From: Rhizobium sp. BK196
Lineage (GTDB): Bacteria; Pseudomonadota; Alphaproteobacteria; Rhizobiales; Rhizobiaceae
DNA length: 64,000 nucleotides
Assembly (NCBI RefSeq): GCF_014193255.1
Contig: NZ_JACHZB010000009.1
Location: forward strand, 62,001 to 126,000
Reading direction: 5' to 3'
Part shown: in pieces, positions 26,523-34,893 of the stretch
Layout: the number at the start of each line of letters is the position of its first letter
Position numbering within the stretch: the stretch's first letter is position 1
Translations under genes and position numbers: made by a program
Notes under the pieces: model-generated
Told to the model about the DNA's origin: nothing
Seen by the model: the letters and a program-made list of their open reading frames with translations, nothing else
Databases searched by the model: none

Positions 26523-26903
26523 ATGTATCAGCGTACGGTTCTCATCGTCGAAGACGAGTTCCTCATCAGGATGGTGCTTGCCGACACCCTTGCAAACGAA
26601 GGCTTCGACGTCATCGAGGCGGCTAACGTGCTCGAAGCCGTGGGAGTGCTTGGACAGCGCAAGATCGACGCCGTCGTCACCGACGTCGACATGCCCGGAG
26701 GCTTGAGCGGCCTTGACCTGGCGAAGATGATCTCGACCACCCATAGAGACGTGCCGGTCATCATCGCGTCGGGTGGACATCGTCTCCGGGCGGACGAGCT
26801 GCCCGGCCACTCCGTCTTCGTCCCAAAGCCATACGGATTGGAAGCCATTGCCGCCATGGTTGACGAGATGACCGTGCGCCGCACCCGCCGGATGGCCGAC
26901 TAG
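26523..26903 (+). CDS. single-domain response regulator
   Basis: A 126-residue CheY-like receiver. It has the acidic pocket VEDEF (about residues 10-14), phospho-acceptor Asp54 in VVTDVDMPGG, a Ser switch in IIASGG and the conserved Lys in FVPKPYG. There is no output domain, so it probably acts in a phosphorelay or by protein contact. AGGAGCGGAG precedes the ATG. No kinase is adjacent. Confidence 0.9.
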   Translation: MYQRTVLIVEDEFLIRMVLADTLANEGFDVIEAANVLEAVGVLGQRKIDAVVTDVDMPGGLSGLDLAKMISTTHRDVPVIIASGGHRLRADELPGHSVFVPKPYGLEAIAAMVDEMTVRRTRRMAD

Positions 26904-26987
26904 ACGAAATCGCCGATGCGGGCGGCCGCAATCGACCATGATGACGATTGCTGCGGCATCTAAGGGAAGTGCCCTGGGCCGTAGTTC

Positions 26988-27012
26988 GGAACTTCTTGAA
27001 TCGGCGTTCGTT
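26988..27012 (+). promoter_or_regulatory. EcfG/RpoE2-type promoter for DUF3606 gene
   Basis: GGAAC (26988-26992), 16-base spacer, CGTT (27009-27012): an exact consensus match, 33 bp before the ATG at 27045. Confidence 0.75.
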
Positions 27013-27044
27013 TCCATCGATCGAAATCACCAGGAGGAATGCAA

Positions 27045-27221
27045 ATGGCAAGCGCGTCCCGAGGTAGAGCACAGGATCGAGCTAAGGTCGCCGCCGGGCA
27101 GGATCACGAAGTGCGCTACGAGGCGAAAAAGGAAGGCGTGTCAAAGGACACGGTCAAAAAAGCGGTGAAGACCGCCGGGAATTCCCGGAAGAGGGTCGAA
27201 GCGGAAATCGGTCGAGAATAG
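27045..27221 (+). CDS. DUF3606 domain small protein
   Basis: A 58-residue basic protein. The segment with VRYEAKKEGVSKDTVKKAVK and ending in GNSRKRVEAEI is the DUF3606 signature, a family frequent in rhizobial general stress regulons and of unknown function. AGGAGG seven bases upstream fixes the ATG at 27045. Confidence 0.8.
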   Translation: MASASRGRAQDRAKVAAGQDHEVRYEAKKEGVSKDTVKKAVKTAGNSRKRVEAEIGRE

Positions 27222-27279
27222 GCCAACCCGCGACATATAACGTTATCGGCTTCAACGGTCGGATCGAAAGCCTCCTGCG

Positions 27280-27754
27280 ATGGCTCGTGGGCGGTCGGCG
27301 GGCACCCAGGCACGTAGATGTCGACAGGCACGACGCGGTCGCAGTCGGCGTCAGGAACTCTCCCGTCTTCCCGGGTTTGATGCCGACGAACTGCCGGATC
27401 CGACGGCAGAGGCTGCCTTCCTCTCTGCAAAGCCCGATTGGACGAAGCTTCAATCGGATAATTCCAGGCAATGGCTCGATTTCTATCGGGAGCTTGTTGC
27501 TCTGCGGCGCCAGCGGATCGCGCCCATATTGATGGACATAGTCCGCGGCAGTGGGCGCTATCGTTTGTCAGCCGGTGGCGGCCTGACCGTTGAATGGGCT
27601 CTCGGCTGGACGCAGGCTGCGGCTCATGGCAAATCTCAGTGGCAGGACTGTCGAATTTGATGAAGAGGTCATCGACGAAAGCCCGATTCTCCTGGTCGGG
27701 GCCTTTGCGGCGGGGCGGATGGCGCCTTGATCGGTGCTGTGGTCGATGGTCTAA
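27280..27754 (+). pseudogene. C-terminal remnant of a second treZ
   Basis: The frame from 27280 reads ELSRLPGFDADELPDPTAEA, then DNSRQWLDFYRELVALRRQR and GGGLTVEWAL, the C-terminal region of malto-oligosyltrehalose trehalohydrolase. After a frame change near 27615 it continues MANLSGRTVEFDEEVIDESP and ILLVGAF...MAP, then a TGA where Trp is expected, and resumes SVLWSMV to TAA at 27752-27754. One frameshift, one nonsense codon and loss of the catalytic barrel show a dead gene. Confidence 0.75.
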
Positions 27755-27889
27755 TTCTACAGATTCAAGCCCATGCGGCGCATGATCCTAAGCGCTACAG
27801 GCACTTAAGTCGGGCTGATATCAACTGACCTGTAATTTGCGGCACCATTCCGGGCTGCATAGAAGATATTCCATGATCGTTCTAGACGT

Positions 27890-28480
27890 TCATGCTGCCA
27901 TAAGTCGCGAGCGACGCGCGACATGCTTTGCCGCGATGGCCCAGTCGGCTGGCTTCATAAAAACTTTGTCGTTGCGGTAGAATGGCGGCAGCAGCCTGTC
28001 ATCGTATCCGGTGACGAAGGCGAAAGGGATCTGCCGCATCTTCAAGACGGCCGCGACCGGATAGATCATTTGACCTGACAGATTGACGTCAAGCAATGCG
28101 CCATCGAGACCATGTTCATGCTCGGCGATGTCGAGTGCTGCAGCAACGGAGGAAACTGACAGAACTTCGGCGCCGAGCGAATTCAGCCGCTGCCTCGCAT
28201 CCGCTGCAGTGTAGTAATCATCTTCCACGAGCAGCAATCGAAAGCCTTCAAGACCCGAGTGGCGCGAGAACTTCTCATGTGCCGCGGTGCGGCAAAGCGC
28301 TTCCAGACGCTCCGGGCACACAAGCCCTCGCCGATACATCCGCATGATGTAGCGGGCAAGTCCGGCCTTATTCGCCGCACCGGATGAAAACCAAGGTTCC
28401 ATACTGACCCTGGTGAAGACATTCCGCATGACGCGCAGGTCATCGGGAGAATAAATGCCGTGGGTCAGATCTTGTGTCAT
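27890..28480 (-). CDS. response regulator with N-terminal extension
   Basis: A 196-residue protein. An N-terminal helical region (about residues 1-75; MTQDLTHGIYSPDDLRVM, then SGAANKAGLARYIMRMYRRG) of a type seen in rhizobial regulators precedes a receiver domain (LLLVEDDYYTAADARQRL; Asp in GALLDVNLSGQ; Lys in VFMKPAD). ATG 28480 gives the usual N-terminus; ATG 28495 is an alternative. No kinase neighbour. Confidence 0.85.
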   Translation of the reverse strand: MTQDLTHGIYSPDDLRVMRNVFTRVSMEPWFSSGAANKAGLARYIMRMYRRGLVCPERLEALCRTAAHEKFSRHSGLEGFRLLLVEDDYYTAADARQRLNSLGAEVLSVSSVAAALDIAEHEHGLDGALLDVNLSGQMIYPVAAVLKMRQIPFAFVTGYDDRLLPPFYRNDKVFMKPADWAIAAKHVARRSRLMAA

Positions 28481-28629
28481 CGGCCATTGTCTCATTTGGA
28501 GCACAACGCCATCTTCCCAGCTTGACAACCGTGAATCAAGGTCGATTCGGCAAGAGCGTAGGTTGGACTCTTACCGTACCAAGCGCGTTCTTCCTGAGGG
28601 AGCGGCCCTCGGTGTTGCCGCTGTGCGGA

Positions 28630-29217
28630 TTACCCCACATGCTCAACCGATAACGTCCCTGCTTCAAGCGGCTTGATCAACGACTGTGCTGACACAGTCG
28701 CATCGAGCCAGTCTGCCCATGAATTTCGCTCGAGGATGACGATCTGGCGATCGTGGTAGGTCAAGATGTCTGGTCCGGGCTCCATCGTCAGCATTGTGAA
28801 GGCTTGACCCACATCCGGCGTGTCGCGCCAGATGCCCGCGATGCAGAAGATCGGCTCGTTCTTTTTGGTGAAAAGCCATTTATCCTTGCGCTTCTTTTTT
28901 GGGTCCTTCGGGTCCGTGAATTCGTAGAAGCCGTCGGCGACGATCAGGCATCGATTGGACGTGAACTCCCGTCCCTCGGAGCGGAAATTATAGACCGGTC
29001 GCTTGTTGGGCCCCGGCCAACTCCATCGCCGCTGTACGAGCTCTGCCTCATCGCTGTCGTCGATCGCGCGGACGATCGGGCCGACGTCCGTGATCTTGAT
29101 ATCCTCGCGGGCCTGGAGGTTCGGAATGCCTTCACCGAACCGGATCTTGATCTTAAGATCGGCGAAGTCTTTTGCGATCGATGCAGCATCCACCATCAAT
29201 CGGTAATCATTGCACAT
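28630..29217 (-). CDS. SRAP family protein (YedK/HMCES type)
   Basis: A 195-residue SOS response-associated peptidase family protein that shields abasic sites in single-stranded DNA by forming a thiazolidine link through its N-terminal Cys2 (MCNDYRLMVDA; Met1 removed). Conserved parts are visible: PVYNFRSEGREF with the Asn and Arg, the RCLIVADGFYEF Glu region, and the histidine in TYHDRQIVIL. GGAAG precedes the ATG. It lies beside dinB and a broken SRAP paralogue, fitting a DNA damage role. I see no LexA box upstream. Confidence 0.9.
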   Translation of the reverse strand: MCNDYRLMVDAASIAKDFADLKIKIRFGEGIPNLQAREDIKITDVGPIVRAIDDSDEAELVQRRWSWPGPNKRPVYNFRSEGREFTSNRCLIVADGFYEFTDPKDPKKKRKDKWLFTKKNEPIFCIAGIWRDTPDVGQAFTMLTMEPGPDILTYHDRQIVILERNSWADWLDATVSAQSLIKPLEAGTLSVEHVG

Positions 29218-29384
29218 TGGTCTTCCTTCAAGTTTCTCGATCGCTCACGGCCAAGCCGCTAAAGGTGGAATATAGGCTCGGATCGCGCGCGCTCCAGCAG
29301 AACGAGGGGATCCTGATCATCCATGGTCGGCGGCCGGACAGCACGGGCGAGCGCTCGATCTTGTCCGATGCGTTGGTTCCTGAT

Positions 29385-29872
29385 ATGTTCTCCATAATGA
29401 AAGCGATGACCTTTCGATCCGATGGCCCTGTCGATAAGCGCAGGATCATCGTCAGGCGCCATGACGGCGAGGTGGAGATGGTGGAACTGCCTTGGGGGCT
29501 TCGTGCCCGAGATGGCGGTGCGCGTTCCGTCTAGTCGTCCGATCGGAAGGCCGGCGATTTCCGACCCACCGCTGTCTGGTGCCGGCTTCCGAGTTCGGCC
29601 ACAGGAATTTCAGTTTTTCGCTCGCCAACAGCGATTGGTTCTATTTCGCGGGGATCTGGCGGCCGGCGACCGAGGGTTGGCCGGAGGCCTATGCCATCCT
29701 CACCATCGAGGCGAATGCGGATATTGCACCCTACCACGATCGGCAGATGGCGGTGCTGACACGCGAGCAAAGCGTGGCCTGGCTCGATGGTCTTCTCCCG
29801 GAAGACGAGATCCTGCGACCGTTGCCTGCAGGGACGTTCCGTATCAAACTGACCTCGGGCGCTTCTGACTAG
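29385..29872 (+). pseudogene. frameshifted SRAP/DUF159-family paralogue
   Basis: From 29385 the frame reads MFSIMKAMTFRSDGPVDKRR and EVEMVELPWGLRARDGGA, then stops at 29534. The second frame continues AFRLVVRSEGRRFPTHRCLV, then NSDWFYFAGIWRPATEG and IAPYHDRQMAVL, to 29872. The break is near 29520. The N-terminal catalytic Cys of this family is also missing, so the copy is doubly defective. Confidence 0.7.
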
Positions 29873-29886
29873 CCAGCGCTTTCGCT

Positions 29887-30975
29887 CTAAAGCGCCAGTC
29901 TCAATTGCGGCTCCATTGCAACGGTCTGCCTCCCCAGCGAGGAAAGGGTGACACCGAGCAGGCGGATGCCCTTGCGAGGCGGAAAGATCGGCGAAAGCAG
30001 CAGATCGACGATATCTTCGAGATCGTCGATCGCCGACAGCGGTGTGGAAGCCGTCTTGCTGCGGGTGATCTGATTGAAGTCGGCATATTTGACCTTGAGT
30101 GTCACCGTTTTGGCGCCGATCCCGTTTGCCTCGCAGTAAGCCCATACTTTTTCGATCAGCGGCTGCAGCCCCTCGCGGGCCGGCCCATAGGCATGGAGGT
30201 CCTGCAAGAAAGTATCTTCGGCGCCGACTGATTTGCGTTCCCGGTTCGGCTTGACCTCGCGCTCGTCGATGCCGCGGGCAATGCCGTAGAAATATGGTCC
30301 CGATTTGCCGAAATTCTCCACAAGGAATTCGAGTGTCTTCTCTTTGAGATCAGCACCGGTGTCGATCCCGAGCCGGTGCATCTTTTCAGCCGTCGCCGGG
30401 CCCACGCCATGAAACTTCTTGACGGGGAGGGCTTCGACGAAGACCGGCCCATTCTTCGGTGTGATGACAGCTTGGCCGTTCGGCTTGTTGAGGTCGCTTG
30501 CCATTTTGGCGAGGAACTTGTTGTAGGAAATACCGGCCGACGCGTTGAGCCCGGTCACCTGTTTTATCTTGGCCCGAATTTCCGAAGCTATCTCGGTGGC
30601 GACCTCCATGCCTTTGAGATTTTTGGTGACATCGAGATAGGCTTCGTCAAGCGAGAGCGGCTCGATAACAGGCGTATATTCCGCAAAAATCTCGCGGATC
30701 TGTTGGGACACGGCCCTGTAGACGTCGAAGCGTGGAGGCACGAAAATCAGTTCCGGACACTTTCGTTTGGCTGTCACCGAAGGCATGGCCGAGTGAACAC
30801 CGAAGGCGCGCGCCTCGTAACTCGCTGCCGCCACTACGCCGCGCGCTGCCGATCCACCGACGGCGATCGGCTTGCCACGTAGTTCCGGATTATCGCGCTG
30901 CTCGACCGACGCATAAAATGCATCCATGTCGACATGGACGATTTTTCGGATGGGGGAGGAGCCTAGGTCTTTCAT
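29887..30975 (-). CDS. dinB: DNA polymerase IV (DinB)
   Basis: A 362-residue Y-family translesion polymerase. Motifs in order: IVHVDMDAFYASVEQ with catalytic Asp16, YEARAFGV fingers region, SLDEAYLDVT with the catalytic Asp/Glu pair, the helix-hairpin-helix thumb (FHGVGPATAEKMHRLGI) and a little-finger domain to the end. No beta-clamp motif is obvious; the C-terminus LSSLGRQTVAMEPQLRLAL may provide one. The ATG at 30975 was chosen because homologues begin there and an upstream start at 31026 lies inside a possible LexA site. Confidence 0.92.
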   Translation of the reverse strand: MKDLGSSPIRKIVHVDMDAFYASVEQRDNPELRGKPIAVGGSAARGVVAAASYEARAFGVHSAMPSVTAKRKCPELIFVPPRFDVYRAVSQQIREIFAEYTPVIEPLSLDEAYLDVTKNLKGMEVATEIASEIRAKIKQVTGLNASAGISYNKFLAKMASDLNKPNGQAVITPKNGPVFVEALPVKKFHGVGPATAEKMHRLGIDTGADLKEKTLEFLVENFGKSGPYFYGIARGIDEREVKPNRERKSVGAEDTFLQDLHAYGPAREGLQPLIEKVWAYCEANGIGAKTVTLKVKYADFNQITRSKTASTPLSAIDDLEDIVDLLLSPIFPPRKGIRLLGVTLSSLGRQTVAMEPQLRLAL

Positions 30976-31020
30976 TCCAGCTTCAAGGAGCCCAATGGAT
31001 CGGCCGTAAAAACCGCGTCG

Positions 31021-31035
31021 AAACAAAGAGAGAAC
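31021..31035 (-). promoter_or_regulatory. degenerate LexA-like site upstream of dinB
   Basis: Minus strand GTTC-TCTCTTT-GTTT, one base off the direct-repeat LexA operator, 46 bp before the dinB ATG. Weak by itself; position gives it value. Confidence 0.35.
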
Positions 31036-31241
31036 ATAACAGCGTTCAGGGTGATATCAACGTTTTTAATGAGCGCGTCCTATGAAGACGAACCTTGAGC
31101 ATCAAGGTGCCGTCGCGCCCTCGAGAACATCATCAAGAAGCTGTCGGTGATGAGGAAACTGATGATGGTGGGGGAGCGTCCGGTATCGTACTGCATCTCT
31201 TTGCCGGCGAGCTCGTTATCTCCTCTCGAGGAGATGACACC

Positions 31242-31424
31242 ATGACATACGATATTAAGCGGAAAAGAGTCGTCGGCACCGCCAAAGAAAAGATTGAACG
31301 GTTGGAGAAAACGAGCGAAGCGGCGCGCGAGGCCCTCGAATTGGAGCGTCGGTTGCGCGAGGTCAAAACCGCACGGCTGCGCCTTGCTCGCTTGCAAGCT
31401 GAGGAACAGGGTAAGCGGCGCTAG
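31242..31424 (+). CDS. small coiled-coil protein, 60 residues
   Basis: A charged, fully helical protein (KEKIERLEKTSEAAREALEL, then ERRLREVKTARLRLARLQAE) with clear heptads. GAGGAG lies 9 bp before the ATG at 31242. No family recognised; similar short coiled coils occur in rhizobial stress regulons. Confidence 0.55.
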   Translation: MTYDIKRKRVVGTAKEKIERLEKTSEAAREALELERRLREVKTARLRLARLQAEEQGKRR

Positions 31425-31582
31425 GTGCAATTCCCTCCGGTAGATCGCCTCAGGCCGAGGATGATCTCAACACCTAGACGTCATTGGCGCTGTTGCATGC
31501 AGCCGAATGGTCGCCGGCACAGCCGGCGCAAAGTGCCGTGGCACCAGCTCAGGAGGCGAGCGCATCGTTGCGCAGCGGGAGC

Positions 31583-31867
31583 TCAGTCCCAAAGAAAGTC
31601 AGGTCCCGTGGTCTGATAGGTCAGCCGCAAGGTTCCGTCGGGCTGAACCACATAGCGCTCGAAGACACGGTATCCGAACTGCCCGAGAAAGGTGTTTTTG
31701 ACGATCGTTCCAGGCTTGTAGGGGGAATGGACGACTTTGCCGCCGTAAGTCAGGCTGCCTGGCAAAGGAGTGGGACCCGCTCGCGTTGTGGCGGCCTCTT
31801 GCGTGCTGCACCCGATGATAAAACTAGCGATAACGAGGATCATCCCGCTTGTTGTCGAATTCTTCAT
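31583..31867 (-). CDS. small outer-membrane lipoprotein, hypothetical
   Basis: A 94-residue protein with a lipoprotein signal: MKNSTTSGMILVIASFIIGC, lipobox IIGC with the acylated Cys near residue 20. The mature part is beta-rich (LTYGGKVVHSPYKPGTIV, then FGYRVFERYVVQPDGTLRLT). GAGG precedes the ATG at 31867. Function unknown. Confidence 0.65.
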   Translation of the reverse strand: MKNSTTSGMILVIASFIIGCSTQEAATTRAGPTPLPGSLTYGGKVVHSPYKPGTIVKNTFLGQFGYRVFERYVVQPDGTLRLTYQTTGPDFLWD

Positions 31868-31963
31868 CGTGGAGGTCCTCAAGTTACACGAGACTGGGTT
31901 GGCGATCAGAAAAGTAGCGAGCCCTTCGTGCGCAAGGCCGCAGATCTCAACCGGTAGCTTTCA

Positions 31964-31990
31964 GGAACTTCGCCTGATGATGAAAGTTCC
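31964..31990. promoter_or_regulatory. palindrome that reads as an EcfG-type site on both strands
   Basis: GGAACTT (31964-31970) and AAGTTCC (31984-31990) form a 7-bp inverted repeat. On each strand this gives GGAAC-N16-AGTT. The minus-strand reading points to the lipoprotein gene about 100 bp away, the plus-strand reading to malQ about 190 bp away. Both distances are long, so an ordinary operator is also possible. Confidence 0.35.
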
Positions 31991-32181
31991 CCGACGATAG
32001 ACGCACGCGGTCTAAAGGGACGTGACCTATCCCCATTCGGCGGAAACGATCGCCTTTCTCTTGAGTTCAGCCTGCACGAAAAACCCATCAAAGAGGCTGA
32101 CGTGAGACCGTCACGACTTCGGCTCCGACCTTCGAAGAGGCGACATCAAACCCGAACGACTGCACTGACTGGAGGTCAAGA

Positions 32182-34003
32182 ATGAAGGAAGCGTCCTCGT
32201 CGCTCCGGCGCCTGGCAAGGCAGAAGGGGATCGAATTGGTTCGTCCATCCCCGGAGGGCCGCCTAGTTCGTGTCTCCGATCGTAACCTCGCCAGAATGCT
32301 CGCTGCGCTTGGCGAAGATGTTGCGTGCAAATCATCAGATGGTGAGGATCGCTGTCATGTACCAGCCGACCTCATAGAGCGGCCGGCCTGGGGCCTCAGC
32401 CTGCAACTGTATGAATTAGTGTCCAATCGCAACTGGGGAATCGGCGACTTCAAGGACTTGTGGGCGATCTGTTCGATGGCCGGCGCTCTTGGCGCCGATT
32501 TCATTGGTTTAAACCCGTTGCATGCCGGTTTCCTCTACGAGGCAAACCGGTGCAGTCCATACGAACCTTCCAACCGCAAGTTATTAAACCCTCTCTACAT
32601 CGCCGTCGACGAGGTGGAGGGTTTTGTCACCTCGTCTGACATCGAGACGGAGCTTTCCATGCTCCGAGAGCTTTCCCTGGTCGACTACGAGGCTGTCGCA
32701 GCAATCAAGCTGCGCGTTCTGGGCACGATCTGGAAGTCGGTCCAACAGGTTCAGAATCCAGCATTGGAGGAGTTCATCCGCAATGGGGAGCGGGATCTGC
32801 ATCTTCACGCTCTATTCGAGGCGCTATCCTGTGCCCAGTCGATGGCGGGTGCAGGTGCCGGTTGGCTGAGCTGGCCACGAAAATTTCAGTTGCCGGAGAG
32901 CACGGTTGTACGCGAGTTCGCGCGAGCACATGAGTGAGATCAAATTCCATCAATGGCTGCAATGGATTGCGCATATCCAGCTTTCAGAGGCAAAATCGTG
33001 CTGTCGCAGGGTCAAGATGCGTGTCGGGCTCTATCTCGATCTTGCCGTCGGTGAAGCGCTCGACGGATCCGCCACCTGGAGCGACAGAACCTCATACGTT
33101 CGCGGTGCTGCCATCGGAAATCCGCCTGAACCCTTTGCGACCGAAGGCCAGGACTGGAGGCTGGCGGCGCTGCGGCCTGACAGGATCACCAGCGGTGATC
33201 CCTCCCCATTCGCCCGGTTGATGAGCGCCTTAATGCAATATGCCGGCGCAGTAAGGATCGATCATGCGGCCGCTTTCGCCAGATTGTTTCTTGTACCGAC
33301 CGACGCTACGCCCGGGGACGGTGCCTATGTGCGTTATCCGATCGACGATATGCTGGAGGAGCTGGCTAATATGTCTGTCAGGTACCAATCTATCGTCATC
33401 GGCGAAGACCTTGGCGACCTCGCGGCTGGGCTGCGCGAGGATATGGCGGCGGTCGGTGTGCTATCTTATCGCATCCTGTCCTATGAACAGTCAGACCAAG
33501 GTTTCGTGCGACCCGAAGACTATCCCGAGCTCGCGCTCGCCTGTGTCTCCACGCACGACCATCAGACCTTTTCCGGATGGTGGAAAGGCGCTGATATCGA
33601 TCTCCGTCGGAAACATGGGCTGGTTTCGAAGGACATGACGTTGCAGCATCGGAAGACACGAAAGAGCGAACGTAAAAATCTTATCGCAGCACTTACGGCC
33701 GCTGGAATGATCAGGTCGGACGAGCAGACAGGTTCGGAAAACTTGGAACAGCTTATCATAGCGGCTCACGAATACATTGCTTCAACCCCGTGCATGCTGG
33801 TTAGTGTTCGCCTTGCAGACCTGACGAATGAACAGGCGCCGACCAACATCCCCGGTACCGACAAAACCTATCCGAACTGGAGGCCCAAGCTTTCAGTTGA
33901 TTTGGCGGCGCTCGAACGTCTTCCGATGGTGCGGGGGATCGCAGATGTCATGAGCCGTTATCGTGGTAATGTCGCCGCTCATGGCAAAGTCGACAACATC
34001 TGA
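32182..34003 (+). pseudogene. malQ: 4-alpha-glucanotransferase (amylomaltase), frameshifted
   Basis: GH77 enzyme that disproportionates maltodextrins, supplying chains for the TreY/TreZ route. The first part (32182-32937) has WGLSLQLYELVSNRNWGIGD and GLNPLHAGF...CSPYEPSNRK. It stops at TGA; the sequence continues in the next frame as EIKFHQWLQWIAHIQL up to 34003, with RIDHAAAFARLF (nucleophile region), IVIGEDLGDL (acid Glu) and STHDHQTFSGWW. One indel near 32930 splits it; the rest looks intact (about 607 codons). An assembly error, or coupled expression from an internal ATG at 32930, are alternatives. Confidence 0.85.
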
Positions 34004-34303
34004 TCGCCGATGGCCTCCGATGTAGCAGCAGCTCTAGCAATCAATTGTGGGAACACAAGGCGCCCCACCGGTTCGGCATCTGCTTAAAGCCACGGCGGCG
34101 ACAAAATTTTTCAGACGGCGACGCAGATCGGTGCGTTCGATGGAGGCTTCTTTTGCAATCCGGCTGTGACCAGATCTCCAACATGTGGCGAGCACTGGAT
34201 CAACCAGGCAATGTAATTCTATTTGGTGGTGGTTAGTACATTTGGGCAAATTGCCTGCCGGCTCGCCGCTAACATATTGTTTAAAAGCAGCACTCAAAGG
34301 TTT
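34004..34303. other. intergenic stretch between malQ and the end-joining island
   Basis: No gene is supported on either strand. AT content rises towards a hairpin at 34304. Confidence 0.4.
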
Positions 34304-34339
34304 AAGGGCTCGCCGATGTATCGAGTAACGCGAGCCCTT
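34304..34339 (+). terminator. hairpin with T-rich end upstream of the ligD operon
   Basis: 10-bp stem AAGGGCTCGC / GCGAGCCCTT, 16-base loop, ending in TTTTA. Probably terminates transcription coming from malQ. Confidence 0.55.
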
Positions 34340-34524
34340 TTACCGCTCCCATGCCGGCGTCACAGCAATAGGTCGCAAAGATCTGTCATGCGACCTCTGG
34401 TCGAGAGGAACCCGTCCGAGAAAAATTGTTGTTTTCGATTGCCACGTTGTTGCTCGCGCTCCGTGGCCCTTCCCAGTACCCATTCCTGCTAGCCACGCTT
34501 AAAGGGCTTTTTGGAAGACCGAAG

Positions 34525-34550
34525 GGAAACCACGAGCCGCTGGAGGCGTT
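34525..34550 (+). promoter_or_regulatory. EcfG/RpoE2-like promoter for the ligD operon
   Basis: GGAAA (34525-34529), 17-base spacer, CGTT (34547-34550), 32 bp before the ATG at 34583. One base off the -35 consensus. Confidence 0.45.
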
Positions 34551-34582
34551 GTCGTCCTGTAGAACATCATCAGGAGAGAGCC

Positions 34583-34891
34583 ATGGGAGACGACAGCACG
34601 ACGACAATTGAGGCCAGCTTCGAAACACGGGAAGCCGCCGATATCGCGGTCGAACATCTGGTTCAGCAGCTTGGCGTTTCGCGGCCCGACATTTTCATCC
34701 AGCCGGCGGCCGATCGCAACACCGCCGGCTTGGCGCCCTCGGGTGGGGACGCCTCTCATGAAGAGGGCGCACGGCGCGATGCGCCGCTCGAAGGCGAGAT
34801 CCAGGTTTCGGCAGATGTCAGCCTCAGCCAGGTCGGCGCCGTCAAGCGGTGTCTCGGCGAGGCTGGCGCGCTGTGGGTATCGAGCCGCTGA
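34583..34891 (+). CDS. hypothetical protein, first gene of the ligD operon
   Basis: A 102-residue acidic protein: an alpha-beta first half (IEASFETREAADIAVEHLVQ, then VSRPDIFIQPA), a disordered Gly/Asp/Glu linker, and a beta-helix end (GEIQVSADVSLSQVGAVKRC). The layout resembles small general stress proteins with a ferredoxin-like fold (YflT-type), which is my inference. AGGAG precedes the ATG. Its stop is 2 bp before the ligD ATG, so ligD translation is probably coupled to it. Confidence 0.65.
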   Translation: MGDDSTTTIEASFETREAADIAVEHLVQQLGVSRPDIFIQPAADRNTAGLAPSGGDASHEEGARRDAPLEGEIQVSADVSLSQVGAVKRCLGEAGALWVSSR

Positions 34892-34893
34892 GC

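Noticed and set aside
27890..28528. TTG start of the response regulator
   Set aside because: Adds 16 residues not typical of homologues; ATG 28480 or 28495 preferred.
31140..31175. Possible EcfG-type promoter GGAAA...CGTC before the small coiled-coil gene
   Set aside because: Both elements deviate and the spacing is wrong.
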